Assembly: GCF_037975245.1 (NCBI RefSeq)
Contig: NC_092573.1
Coordinates: 20,808,265-20,872,264 of the forward strand
Direction: 5' to 3'
Length of the DNA: 64,000 nucleotides
Origin: Apostichopus japonicus
Lineage: Eukaryota; Echinodermata; Holothuroidea; Aspidochirotida; Stichopodidae
The notes beneath the pieces were generated by a model. That model made no database searches. It was given only the letters and a program-made list of their open reading frames with translations, and was not told the origin of the DNA. Shown in pieces: positions 23,901 to 34,300 of this stretch (position 1 is the first letter of the stretch; every line of letters starts with the position of its first letter). The translations under genes were made by a program, and so were the position numbers.

Positions 23901-25061
23901 AACTTGTGTAGCTACCTCTGACAAATCCTAAAGCTATTGCACTCGACTTCATAGTAATCCCTCGGACTTGTTCGTCCTCTCGGCTGTCAAGGTAACGTAA
24001 CTGTCCTGCCAACCGGGATGATATGATGCCATTGCTCGAAATGAAAGAATCAGCTAGGGTTGTCTTTCCTATAGGACAGAGGAAAAATAAAAAAACAAAA
24101 ATATTAAGAAGGTTTTGTGCTTGTTTTAAATCAAAACTTTCCCTGGCACTTACATCTGTTAAGTCCAGTATCACTTTCATGACTTGAAACCTATTTCTAG
24201 ATTTTAAGGAACAGAAAGAATAAATTATTTGAACAGATAGATTTTACAGAATTTTCAAAGACTACACAGATATGTCATATGTATATATATGGTATGCTGT
24301 TAATCACGGAACATGTGCATCGGTGCTGTGGCCGAGTGGATTAAGGCAGTGGCATTTGAAACGATGAGGCTTTAGCAATTGGGAGGCTCAGGATAAACTC
24401 CCCGCCGGGTTATAGTAAGGTGCATTTTTCATGGAAGAGCAGTGTAACAAACTAACTGTAATAAAGAGGGCCGAATTTATCTAGGGTAAAAAAAAATGTA
24501 AGGTCAAAGCTAGTAGGTTCTGTGTGTATGAGGGGCACTAAGAAAGATAAAAGTTTTTTTTTCGTTTATTTCACTTTTTTTTCTTTTTTTACAATTACAT
24601 TCACAATAATGTATAATACCAATGTCAAAGAAAGAAAAAAAGCATGGAAAATCTGAAAAAGCTACGCTTGTACTCTCATAAAGTGCAGATTCACCATGAA
24701 CAAATTAAATACAATACTCTAACTACACTCCCCCACTTCCCAAACGGGAAGCACAAGTAGCATTATTAAGTGTGATAACTTTAATGCATATATTATATAC
24801 AATGAATTGTTTAACAAATATAGCTTCAGTTGCTTTATGAATATTGATAAGGTTGGTGATTTTTTAAGTTTGGGTTCGAGAGTATTCCAAAATACTTTAT
24901 TACTGGATACTTTATGAGGCTTACAAACTCTGTCAAAATGAAAGGGACATTATAATGTTAGGTTACTTACCATGGTCAACATGGGCTAAGATACATATGT
25001 TTCTTATGTTTACTGGCTTCTTTTGTAGCTCTACGAGTTTCTGTTTCCCAACAAACCTCAT
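7596..25061 (-). CDS. EFL1: Elongation factor-like GTPase 1 (60S ribosome maturation)
   Basis: EFL1 works with SBDS to release eIF6 from late cytoplasmic 60S subunits; it is an EF2/EF-G-fold GTPase. Coding exons in transcript order, phase-consistent throughout: 25061-24971, 24068-23916, 23198-23065, 22603-22409, 21740-21577, 20722-20599, 18395-18316, 17563-17427, 16800-16678, 16200-16101, 15359-15256, 14659-14463, 14041-13927, 11829-11698, 10709-10562, 10287-8939, 8359-8175, 7784-7596. Total 3720 nt, 1239 aa; human is about 1120. Visible motifs: AHVDHGKT at residues 26-33 (P loop), DTPGH at 92-96, NKLD at 146-149, then EF2-like domains ([39 protein letters not shown]) and the C-terminal [13 protein letters not shown] and [13 protein letters not shown]. 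An insertion at about residues 893-1072 is Ser/Glu/Lys-rich, probably disordered, and explains the extra length. All introns are GT-AG; the donor after 17427 is the weak GTATCC. Introns carry SINEs, a (TA)n block and a 64-bp minisatellite. Confidence 0.95.
8939..10287 (-). CDS. EFL1: EFL1 giant exon (1349 nt)
   Basis: This is by far the largest exon of EFL1; the others are 80-197 nt. It encodes residues about 666-1115. First comes the end of an EF2-like domain ([21 protein letters not shown] region), then a helical segment and the [14 protein letters not shown] and LSGPMCDEP motifs. Next is a ~180-residue low-complexity insertion, followed by a resumption at YGPTSGQII. The 9600-10287 part is richer in GC and CpG than the rest of the window. 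Acceptor CTCTCCCACAG lies above 10287 and donor GTAAGT below 8939. Confidence 0.93.
13037..13194. repeat. Cluster of inverted GTCCTCGG motifs in EFL1 intron
   Basis: The segment begins with GACCGAGGAC and ends with GTCCTCGGTC, a 10-bp inverted repeat. Two further GTCCTCGG copies lie inside, the first in AGGTCCTCGGTTG. It resembles a tiny foldback or MITE remnant. It lies in the intron between the exons at 13927-14041 and 11698-11829. Confidence 0.5.
14854..14900. repeat. (TA)n microsatellite
   Basis: A pure TA run of about 45 bp in the EFL1 intron between the exons at 15256-15359 and 14463-14659. Confidence 0.95.
15440..15540. repeat. Short ~30-bp tandem repeat in EFL1 intron
   Basis: About three diverged units built on TTTCAAACATGATT-CAAGTGTTAATTTCAAT alternate between 15440 and 15540. 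No other content is evident. Confidence 0.6.
18466..18562 (+). mobile_element. SINE family 1, copy B (3' half only)
   Basis: Only the tail is present: GAGACTGACTTCGGTCAGC, the CCTGCTTGCAGG hairpin and GATCTAAAATACATAC. The tRNA-like head is missing, which is the 5' truncation typical of reverse-transcribed elements. It lies about 70 bp upstream (in EFL1 sense) of the acceptor of the exon at 18316-18395. Confidence 0.8.
18995..20560. repeat. 64-bp minisatellite, about 24 units, in EFL1 intron
   Basis: Head-to-tail 64-bp units, CCAAAGTACAGGTAACTATG ... ACTCACTGGAAGTCTGATGCA. A 384-bp block of six distinguishable units at 19122-19505 is repeated at 19506-19889 with two differences. The unit starting at 19890 holds a short inverted fragment (TAGTTACCTGTACT). 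Two units near 20325-20410 are one base longer. The array starts about 40 bp beyond the donor of the EFL1 exon at 20599-20722. There are no unique spacers, so it is not CRISPR-like. Confidence 0.97.
24312..24440 (+). mobile_element. tRNA-Ser/Leu-like SINE, family 2, copy 1 (5' part)
   Basis: The head GCTGTGGCCGAGTGGATTAAGG matches an A box of the Ser/Leu tRNA kind. The following GGCATTTGAAACGATGAGGC and the GGGAGGCTC region match the copy at 34010-34300 on the other strand. The B box is decayed here. It is not a working tRNA: the 3' half does not fold back to the acceptor stem. It sits in the first EFL1 intron. Confidence 0.7.
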
Positions 25062-25089
25062 CTTTCCTCATAATTCTGTTATTTTAATT
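25062..25089 (-). promoter_or_regulatory. EFL1 5' UTR part of first coding exon, with acceptor and overlapping uORF start
   Basis: The minus strand shows a pyrimidine-rich TTTCCTTACAG acceptor ending at 25090. It is followed by a short leader and the EFL1 ATG at 25061 (A at -3). A second ATG at 25071, also with A at -3, is out of frame. It opens a 31-codon uORF that runs past the EFL1 start and stops near 24976. This implies a separate upstream non-coding exon. Confidence 0.6.
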
Positions 25090-25976
25090 CTGTAAGGAAA
25101 CAAGGGTCATAACTGTTATGTTATTGTTGCTTGGTTACAACATATTGAAATCATACTTTCCACTTAATATTCATCATATGACTATTATTATGAAAATTTC
25201 AATGAAATTATTGGAAATCCAGATCAAAGGTATATATATATATATATAGCCTTGTCCTCTTCTGACAACATTACCTCTAAGCTAGGTTGTCATATCCCCC
25301 CCCCCCCAAAATGCCATTGTCCAGTATTTTAGTGCAAAAATGAAACATCCCAATTAAAAACATAAAATATTACTGTGTTTTGTTTTCTTTCTGATATCCT
25401 TACCATTGAACACCGGTAGTTTCCTCTCTTTATGCACTTATTATTACAGTTCTACACAATTTCTACTCTAGCAATTTCCCTAAAAGCACAGCAATATATA
25501 ACACAATCCACTACAGTTATGGCCTTGTACAGTTAGCAACATCGACACGGTGAGCCATGAAATATTCATTCACTTATATTAATTTGTTTGATGATACCTA
25601 TGATCACACTGTATTCGTGAGAATAAGTTACATTACACTACAGCCTACTGTAGTTCTTACATTTGGAAGGACACTATTCCAGTAAACACTAATATAATAT
25701 GGCAACCCTAGGCTTCTCTAACTTAGGTTCGAACTTTTCTTGTACAGCGTAATAAAAAGGTGGCCCTAGTCTAACGTGATGATACCTATATACAGTAGCC
25801 AAACTATAGTGTATAAATGAATTGGGCCTGATTAAATATAACTATAAGATTCAGTTCGGCTAGGCCTAACCAAGTAATGTAAGGTTTAGCTGTAACTATC
25901 GGCTAGCCTATACAACGATCAAGAAACATATGCTGTTCTCATATGTTGATTGTAGACATGAAAACGGAAAACTTAC

Positions 25977-26110
25977 GAAAATGTTCGTTAAATGTTGCTA
26001 TCAATTGCGAAACCGTCCTTGGCTCAATACAAAACGATCAAAATTGGCTACAAGCATTTCTTATAGGAAGGTCTTGTTCGTCGCTCGCGGCTGCTTGCAT
26101 GCAGATTGCG
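25977..26110 (-). promoter_or_regulatory. Probable EFL1 non-coding first exon and promoter area
   Basis: On the minus strand a consensus donor GTAAGT begins directly below 25977 and could splice to the acceptor at 25090. The local sequence has more CpG (CGCGAGCGACGAAC near 26080) than its surroundings. The upstream limit is a guess; no TATA box is evident. Confidence 0.4.
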
Positions 26111-26122
26111 CAATAACCTGAC

Positions 26123-26226
26123 CAACGAGGTAAATGAATCTGGAGAAACTATCACACAGTAAATAAGCGCGTACGCGCGTACCATGTATGGAGGGTCATG
26201 TGATGTGTTCCAGGGTGGTACTAATA
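26123..26226. repeat. Left copy of inverted duplication
   Basis: Matches the reverse complement of 26706-26796. The shared parts are CAACGAGGTAAATGAATCTGG and a ~48-bp nearly identical core from CGCGCGTACCATG through GTTCCAGGGTGGTACT. The middle between these two blocks has diverged. It lies upstream of EFL1. Confidence 0.85.
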
Positions 26227-26705
26227 CACTACTCTCCCTATTACGCATGATGATTTCACCCAACTAGTACGTAAATGAGTTTGCGCGCTTAGAGCAGCAG
26301 ACGACACCCGTTACCTAGCAATAACCGTGCCTGTAGCCTAACGTGATAGCTATATTCCCGTCGAGCAGCATTAGGCTCTGTTCCATGGAGAATTCCGTGG
26401 TTGCACTGAACTAAACATTTCCCCACATTTCCCATTTCTACATTCACTTATCAGTTATAGCGTGTAGTAATAACGTTAGGCCATATGAGACAAAGCTTGC
26501 CCCTAGAGCTGTATTAATAAGTAAGATTATGTAGAAAGCCTGCCTTCATTCAAGAGCATAAGGTTGAACGTTAGCATATTAGCACTATTTCGTAGGCCCG
26601 AAGTACCAGTACCTTCTTATGCCGTTAGTTCCCATGTCCGAACCGACCAATCTTTCACGAAGTCACTAACACTGTTCTCGAACTGCTACAGAGAAATATC
26701 AGTAT

Positions 26706-26796
26706 AGTACCACCCTGGAACACATCACATGACCCTCCATACATGGTACGCGCGCACCCAATTGACATGAATCCTCCAGATTCATTTACCTCGTTG
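26706..26796. repeat. Right copy of inverted duplication
   Basis: Inverse partner of 26123-26226, separated from it by about 480 bp. The core is flanked by alternating CGCGCG bases. No coding function is evident; the short open frames it creates are mirror images of each other. Confidence 0.85.
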
Positions 26797-27079
26797 AACC
26801 TGACAGAAACAGGGTGTACAGTAAAGAAATGTAAGCCCAATATCGATTGCATCGCAAATGTAACGTGCATAATGATTCGTCGTCAGCATTTAGGAAGGAT
26901 TTTCCCACGTTTCTCAAACGAGGGAGAATCATTAATGTACATTACATAGAAATTGTTTAAATTAAATTTAAATAAATACTTTACATATAAATTGAAAATG
27001 AGACTTTTTAACATCATTATATCATAGAACTTTGTTATTAGATCCTCGTCACTTATACTTCGAGAGCTAAGCACATAAA

Positions 27080-28120
27080 ACCGATTTCCAAATTTAGCCT
27101 ATATATCTGCATGTGGAATCCAACTCGGTGATGCTTCATTTGTAGAGTTTGCTTATTGTGTTGCCTAATTTGATTACTTTCCTCTTTCCCTTTCCTCAAT
27201 GATTATGTTCGCAATTAAGTCAACGAAAGAAAGCTCGTCTTCGATGATCGAGTGAACACTGTCGGTCTGTTCGGTTTCGTGTCGGACCAAAAGTTCGGAC
27301 TCTCCTCACTAAAAAAAAACGGAATCAGATCATGTTAGGTTTTTTGAAATTATTTGGTAAACTGGCTAACCAACTGTATCAAAAAAAGTATGTACTGAAT
27401 AACTAGATCTTTAAGTTAAACATCGTAACAAAAACTTTTGACTTTGAGTAAGAAGCGTTGCCAAATGTTGTACGATATTGGCCCCTATGTAACGATAAAA
27501 GAGAACAAAGGAGCTTTACACTTTCTATGTGGTTATTAATCAGCCGGAATTAACTTACACCGGTTAAAAAGGGATATTTTTGAGAAAAAAACCCTCCGTA
27601 GTTTGCGACCCATCGAAACTTGTCTCGCGATCCACATGCAATGAGCTACAGAGCCATTTATATGGACTCGTTTATCAGATATGTGCATATCGCCCTCTTC
27701 ACACGCAAATACACATCAACCTGAGTAATCAGTTTTGCCCGTTTGACTGCAAGTGTTATTGCAAATAACTTATCAGTAACCATGGACAAAAAAAACAATA
27801 CAACAATTATTGATATATATTACAGAAATATACTTTATAGAGTTTTATGAAAGTAGAGGTTATGAAAATAAATAACGGAAATGTATTTTATAACAAATGA
27901 TATATATGGTAATAATATAACGTTTGATAATAATATATGCAATGATAGGCATATATAGATATACGAAAACTCATATTTAAAATGCATTGTACTCAAGTCA
28001 CGGACATTATATGGTGGACTTTGAAATATTTCTTCTGGCTAAGTATTTACGTCGGATTCAGCACTAGTTCATTTTCCTGTTCATGCACCATACCGACGCA
28101 TTATAAATAGGAAGTAAAGG
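27080..28120. other. No gene seen
   Basis: AT-rich intergenic sequence between the EFL1 upstream region and the (TA)n block. I find no convincing exon, RNA gene or repeat boundary. Confidence 0.4.
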
Positions 28121-28124
28121 CATG

Positions 28125-28280
<156 letters not shown>

Positions 28281-30720
28281 TAAATATTTATATACATACA
28301 TACGTCTAAAAATTTGTCACTATATACTGTGACATAATGAAGTCGATTCAATCCTCAATAGGATCGTGATGAGGGCGGTTGGGTGGTGGGGGGAAGGGGT
28401 AGGGTACAGGATTCGTGGGAAAATAATGAAAAACAAAACAGTTAGGCCTACCTGAAATTTCTTCGACAAAATAGATCCTCAATGCAGTATGCACCATAAA
28501 TTATAGTACTGGAATATTTTTGTTTGTGTTTTTAATTAGGGGCAATTTTTAACTACAAACGCTATATGCCTAACATTTGTATTGCATGTAATTATCGCAT
28601 ATCACCGAAAAAATATTAAAAGTCATTTCAATAAACTACTTTATAGAGCCGCGTTTTCTTTCTTAGGGAAAAAAGGACGATTGCTAATTTATGCAAAGTA
28701 ACTTCGATTGCAATTTCGAAGAAAACATCTGTTTTTTGTATATATTAAAGGCTAGGCCCGTGCTATACAACAACCAATATCTCTTTATTATGTCAATATG
28801 TTAGAATTATGCAAAACAAGTTTGGTTTATTTTTTATCTTATAATACATTATAGAAACCATACTTCATGATTAATATCTATATTCGATGAAATAATTAAT
28901 TCTGGCTAACTGTTATTCAACTACACGCTTTCCATAGGCTGCATAATTTATCATATTCCAAATACACACGTAACACTCTTTTATGCCGAAAAACAGAGTC
29001 AATTACAGATAATATTGAAATTTTGTATTTTACTATTTATTGATAAGACATTATGGCGCTGAATCCGGTTTGATACGAAACCATTATATGATGTTTACCA
29101 TTTATTAACAAATGATCCCCACAATTTATCAATTTATCCATTATTTAGTCATAATTACATCTAGCCGCCCTCAAAATAATGATTACTACTAATTACCTAG
29201 ATATTTGTATATGCTCTAAGTTAATACTCCTTAATTTCTGGGACTATTGGGAGTATCCCAACCTGCGGGAAATTAGTTTTGAAAACGTCTAGCACTGAGT
29301 TTTGAATCATTCTGAAATTATGACACAAAACTGACGGTTTTACTGACGGTCTTAAGTTATAGGATTTTATTTCACGCAATACCATGCTAAAACGATATAA
29401 TACCTACCTGCTCGTAGTTTGATACTATAACATCGTACATTTCCACGCATGCATGTGGATTATCAAAACCCATCCAAGGATATAGTTCGTATTATTCACT
29501 ACTGCAGGGTATATACGAACTTATAGAAATTGTTCCTTCCATACAAAGTAAAGGGCTCCCTAAATCCATCGGTTCCCTTTTTCAAAGGAAGTGCATGCCA
29601 GTGTTCGCATAGACCTTGATTTACCGCAGAAACCCAATGGTTTTCACCCTCCAACAATCCACCCCCCCCCCGTCCCCCACACACCATAAACCCCATCACT
29701 CATTAAGGTAGCATACGCCCATTAAAAGCCTCATTGACTTACACACTAAATCACAAAAGTAATGTGGTCTCTAAGTCTATATAAAAGTTTTCACTAGCTA
29801 AACGTTACCTTGACAAGTTGGCCTTTCATGGCACCATCAATATTCCGTATCATGACCATGTAGATTTTTTGCTATGCGAGCCGGAAGTTTTCGTCACTTG
29901 TAAACTAACCTCTTCACTCAGTGGTAAAAAAAATTCATACGCTGCTCCTGGGAGGCCTAAAGGGGTCTAAAATTGTCTCAATTGACCCAATTTTCTCACC
30001 ACATGTACTTCCATTCATGTCTTCAACATGAAAGCACAAAAAAACTAGATTATGATTGATAACAGGTCAAAAAAGATGTTCCCCTGCTGCTTTTTGGCAC
30101 TTTTCCTGAAACAGGAGAACAATCGAGCGGATGGATATAGACTCTAATAGGAGTATGCCACCTTATACTCGATTCCACTTCATAGCTGAATTCTTGATCA
30201 CGAATTACCTACGAGATTGTTTGCCAAGTCATTTGTTTTCAACGTACTTTTAAAATGTATTAATTGATATGTAACTATTAATCTCAGAGCTGCTATAGCT
30301 GTGTTTGCAGTTTGGTTTCTCTCATCATCAATCATGCTTGATAAAGATAATAATATTGTTTGTCTTGGTACACGAATGCCATCAGCAGCTGTTATTAGTG
30401 TCCGTGTACTAATTTGTAAAATGTGAGTAAATCTGATGAAAACAAAATATATAGTTATGAAACTCATCCAGCTATTGATACAGATATGGCCTAAACATCA
30501 TAGTATCGTAGTTATATCGTAGTATAGGCCTAAACATTTCGTATTCCTCTGTCTTAAAACGACAGGAGTCCTAGCCGCTGACATCCCTTATACTGAACGT
30601 AGAGTATTTCAAGGTCATCAGAAATCACAAATTAATGTGGATTTTTTTTGCTCTTCAAAATTAGTAATTTCGAGGGTATTCCCACTTATAGCATGCATGG
30701 TTGTACATATACTCAAGACC
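28281..30720. other. Gene-poor AT-rich stretch
   Basis: I see no supported gene. There is a C run at about 29661-29670. A minus-strand open stretch at about 30198-30467 has some protein-like composition but only weak splice signals, so I do not call it. Confidence 0.35.
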
Positions 30721-30729
30721 ATTTGATCT

Positions 30730-30910
30730 GAATCAGGTCCGAGTCGAACGAGTCCGAGTCCAGTTTGTCCGAGTCCAGCTGGTATTCCGAGTCCAGCTAC
30801 TTCAGGTCCTGCCTGTTCTAGTACAGCTTGTCTGACTCCAGCCAATCCGAGTGAGTGTGTTCTGCTAGTCCGAATCTAACCGAGCCCGAATCCAGCCGAG
30901 CCCGGATCCA
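30730..30910. repeat. Degenerate CCGAGTCCAG tandem repeat
   Basis: About a dozen loosely spaced variants of TCCGAGTCCAGC occur over 180 bp (for example near 30750, 30770 and 30786, with decayed forms to 30910). It is the only GC-rich block in the surrounding 5 kb. Open frames over it are repeat-driven. Confidence 0.65.
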
Positions 30911-30919
30911 TTCGAGTTT

Positions 30920-33900
30920 ATATTACAATGTACAGTGTGCACGAGGAAGTTGATAATAAAGGAAGTGGTCAAAGTTAACCTGGCCTACAAATCCTCTTCA
31001 TACTCTGATATATATATATGTATTGATATATTCTACAAAAATTGTAGTTTAGGTTTGTATAATAATTGTTTACAAAGTTCACTATACCCTGTTTTAGTTC
31101 ATGTTCTTCGTCACTCCGTTAAAGGTTGGCCGACCTTCTCTGTTTTATTTATTTTATTCTATTTGTATTTATGTCTTATGGCAGACATTGGGTCTCATCT
31201 TTGTTTAACTACATAAGAGCCAGCACGAACATCATATAATTTATTGTACGTAATAAGTCAAGTTTTAACAGAAATATGATTAGCCCAAACAATTAACATC
31301 AAGATTATAGTGTAGGTTACAATTTTGCATATGACATTTTCTTTGGGTTTTGAGTTCGCGAAGTACGTTTGAGATGGATTGTTTCGGACGTTGTTTTTCT
31401 AACGTGCTACACGGGAAAGAAACTTTACACAGACAAATGACTTTTACTATTGTCTTCACATTAACAAGCTGCCAAGAATTCTGATTCGGTGGGGGGGGGG
31501 GTGGATAAGGGCAACACCATTTCAAGGAGGGGAACAATATTCGTGTCAAGTGACTGGTGAAGTTTGTATATATACATTTTGATGGCACATATGGTGACAT
31601 ACTATTGTGCTTGGGAAGGGGGTGGGGGTGGTCCCGGTGATCAGCAATATGTGAATTGATCTAACTCTGAAAGGTATATCTCGCTAATTAGGCGCAGCCT
31701 AATGATTCTATTACCCCATATTGATATCTCGAGATTGTGGGTATCCAATATGCGTGAACAGAGCTTGTTGAAGTAACACAGTGTTCATTTAACCGTAATG
31801 AACGTTTGTCAGTTTTTGTATATATTTATTTCAGCATTATGCCAATGATCTCACCCAACAATTTAGAAACAATTTCAGGTAGAATGAGTCATAATATCCT
31901 ACCAGTATCTCTAGACTTGTGTGTCACATGACCAATATGAACTACTGTTCGATATGCCGTACGTGATCTGCGACCTTTCTGTGATGTTTTTCTTAACCAA
32001 TTGACGAAATCTCTCTTGTTTATGCATGTAGTATTACGTTTATGAATTAGTGACGGACCATGTATGGTAACCCTAATTAAATGCAATAATTTAACCAATG
32101 TATGTGCATTGCTGGGGTTATCATACGTCATGGTTAATCGATTAATACGATCAACGAGGGCAAAGGTTACTAAAATGTGCTACTTGTGAACTAAGTATGC
32201 ATGTTGTCGTTGGTTTGTACAAAGATAAACTAATATCGTATTTAATTCCGTACACCATATTGTGCTGGGGATTCCTTCTTCGTATAACACAGCCAAAGTG
32301 GGTGGCAAAGAAGGCGTTGGTAGTGCGGGGGTGGGGGAGATCGAACAAAGTCAACATTTGGTGCACTAAAATACTGTTACTAATGAATGATCCCATTTTC
32401 GTGTAGAGGGTGCAGAGTTACTCATAAAGTGAAACGAAAAACCAACCTTACTGGAACCTAAATTCCTTAGAAGAACATGTTGCTTAAATCTGTGTCACTA
32501 ATATATATATTACAACACAGGGGTTTCTAAAGGCTTATCATCACTTCAGATATTGATTGCATCAAATCCGCCAAACAATGGGTAAAAGTTTGTCATATAC
32601 CTAATAAAGTGTAGTTGCTATATTTCATTACATTGGAGTCACTGTTATTCCCTTTAGGCATACACAAATGGCAACATTAGCCCAATCGTTATTGACTATA
32701 CACTTGATAAACCTATACGTGTCAGTCTTGGATATACACATGCTGCCAAGTATGTTTTTTTATTTGTTTTATATTATATTTATTCGGATAGGGTTTTCAA
32801 GTCTGACGCACGAAATTTTGATTAGGCAGGTTCTCACACATATTGTTCAAATTATCTGTTAAATCGATTAAGTTATCAGGGCAAAAGTTAATCAGGTCTA
32901 ATATTATAATTATGGTCATGTAGGGTTCAAATTAAATCATTCTGTTTTGTCAATATCATCTTGTGCTGGGGAATCCCTTTTATTGTTTCTATGACTGAGA
33001 TATAAAATTAAAGAAATCCCATTAACACTCTGTAAGTATAGGCCTATGTTATGCATTGAGTCGATCGTTACACTGTAATTATTGCAATGAGCTGTAAAGT
33101 AAGTCCCTTAAATTGGTAAACATCAAAAAGACATCGGATAATTTAGACAATGATGATTTAACTTATTTAGATACTATTTTCTCACTTTTTGCTCTCTCTC
33201 TAATTTAAAACACCTCCCTTTTGTTTCGACACTATATACTGGATACAAAAAATCCCTTCACATTATAATTTCTTTAAATTTATCCAATTTGGTTTCAAAT
33301 ATGAAGAAATAAAATAATAACAAATTTACATTTTACATGTGATTATCACTAATGTGAACCAAAAAAAAAAGGATCTTTGCTATAATTTTGTTTTAGAATT
33401 GAATGAAATTATCCATTACTTGCACAATAAAATTCTTTTGATGTAAACAGCCAAAATGGTGTTGTAGTATCATCAGTTTCCATCTTATTTTGAGTGTGGT
33501 ATATGTTCATGCCTGTTTAGGTTTGGCAGAATTGTCTCAAAAACCGTCAACAAACGAAACCTTGTTGATTCAAAAGTTACCGTAAAACCAACAGAATGTG
33601 TTTATCTCTCTCAACTTATACACAACATTATTCATTCACTACATTAATTTTACAAAACATGTCAAGTAATTCCCCGAGAAAGTCCGTAAATGTGCATGCC
33701 GAAACAAATTTCGACAACTATGTATAGCCAATGACTACAACACTTTTCTTGCCGATTTCCTTGCCGATGTAATTTGAGTTGAGGTTATGGAGTATTTTAC
33801 AAATAGAGGTCATGTTTTCGTGTAATGAAGTATATGTTTTACTTGAAAAGAAACGGTCATGTATTCGGTTGTAAATGTAATGAATTGTGTAAAATGTTTG

Positions 33901-34005
33901 GAATGCAGCGTCTAATTATATAGCTTTGTCGAGGTAGCTACGATATGTTACCGTATACGCGTATACAGTAAATGGATGATATAATAATAATGATAATGGG
34001 CAGTT
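30920..34005. other. Gene-poor AT-rich stretch
   Basis: No exon I can support. A G run lies at 31491-31501 and a GGGGGTGGGGG run at about 31618-31630. Short open frames have no matching splice sites. Confidence 0.35.
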
Positions 34006-34009
34006 ATTT

Positions 34010-34300
34010 TTTTTACGACGCTTAAGTGACCACCAATGTGGGAGAAACCCGCAGGGGCTTATGGATTACAACTTACACGTCGGGTGGCTTCCAATCCAAC
34101 ATTTTAACTCAAATGTGGATTTTATTTTTCAATTTAGAAAGTCATTACAGATGGGAGATTCATAGACTGTCCTTGGATGAAAAACCCACCTTACTATGAT
34201 CCGACCGCGTATCGAACCCGGAACCTCCCGATTGCTAAGCCTCATTGTTTGAAATGCCACCGCCTTTATCCTCTCGGCCACAGCACCGGTCTATGTAACT
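34010..34300 (-). mobile_element. tRNA-Ser/Leu-like SINE, family 2, copy 2 (near full length)
   Basis: Read on the minus strand: GTGCTGTGGCCGAGAGGATA (A box of Ser/Leu type), a variable-arm-like segment, then CCGGGTTCGATACGCGG (B box). A tRNA-unrelated body of about 200 bp follows and includes CCCCTGCGGGTTTCTCCCAC. It ends in a TTATCATTATTATTATA-type tail at about 33975-34000. The copy at 24312-24440 shares the head. The body may belong to a known conserved SINE core; I cannot assign it without a database. Confidence 0.8.

Noticed and set aside
24312-24390. Functional tRNA-Ser/Leu gene
   Set aside because: Only the A-box half is good; the T arm and 3' acceptor strand do not match, and a second copy shows it is a SINE head.
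30198-30467. Minus-strand exon candidate with protein-like composition
   Set aside because: The acceptor lacks a pyrimidine tract, no neighbouring exon was found, and I do not recognise the sequence. Evidence is too thin for a gene call.
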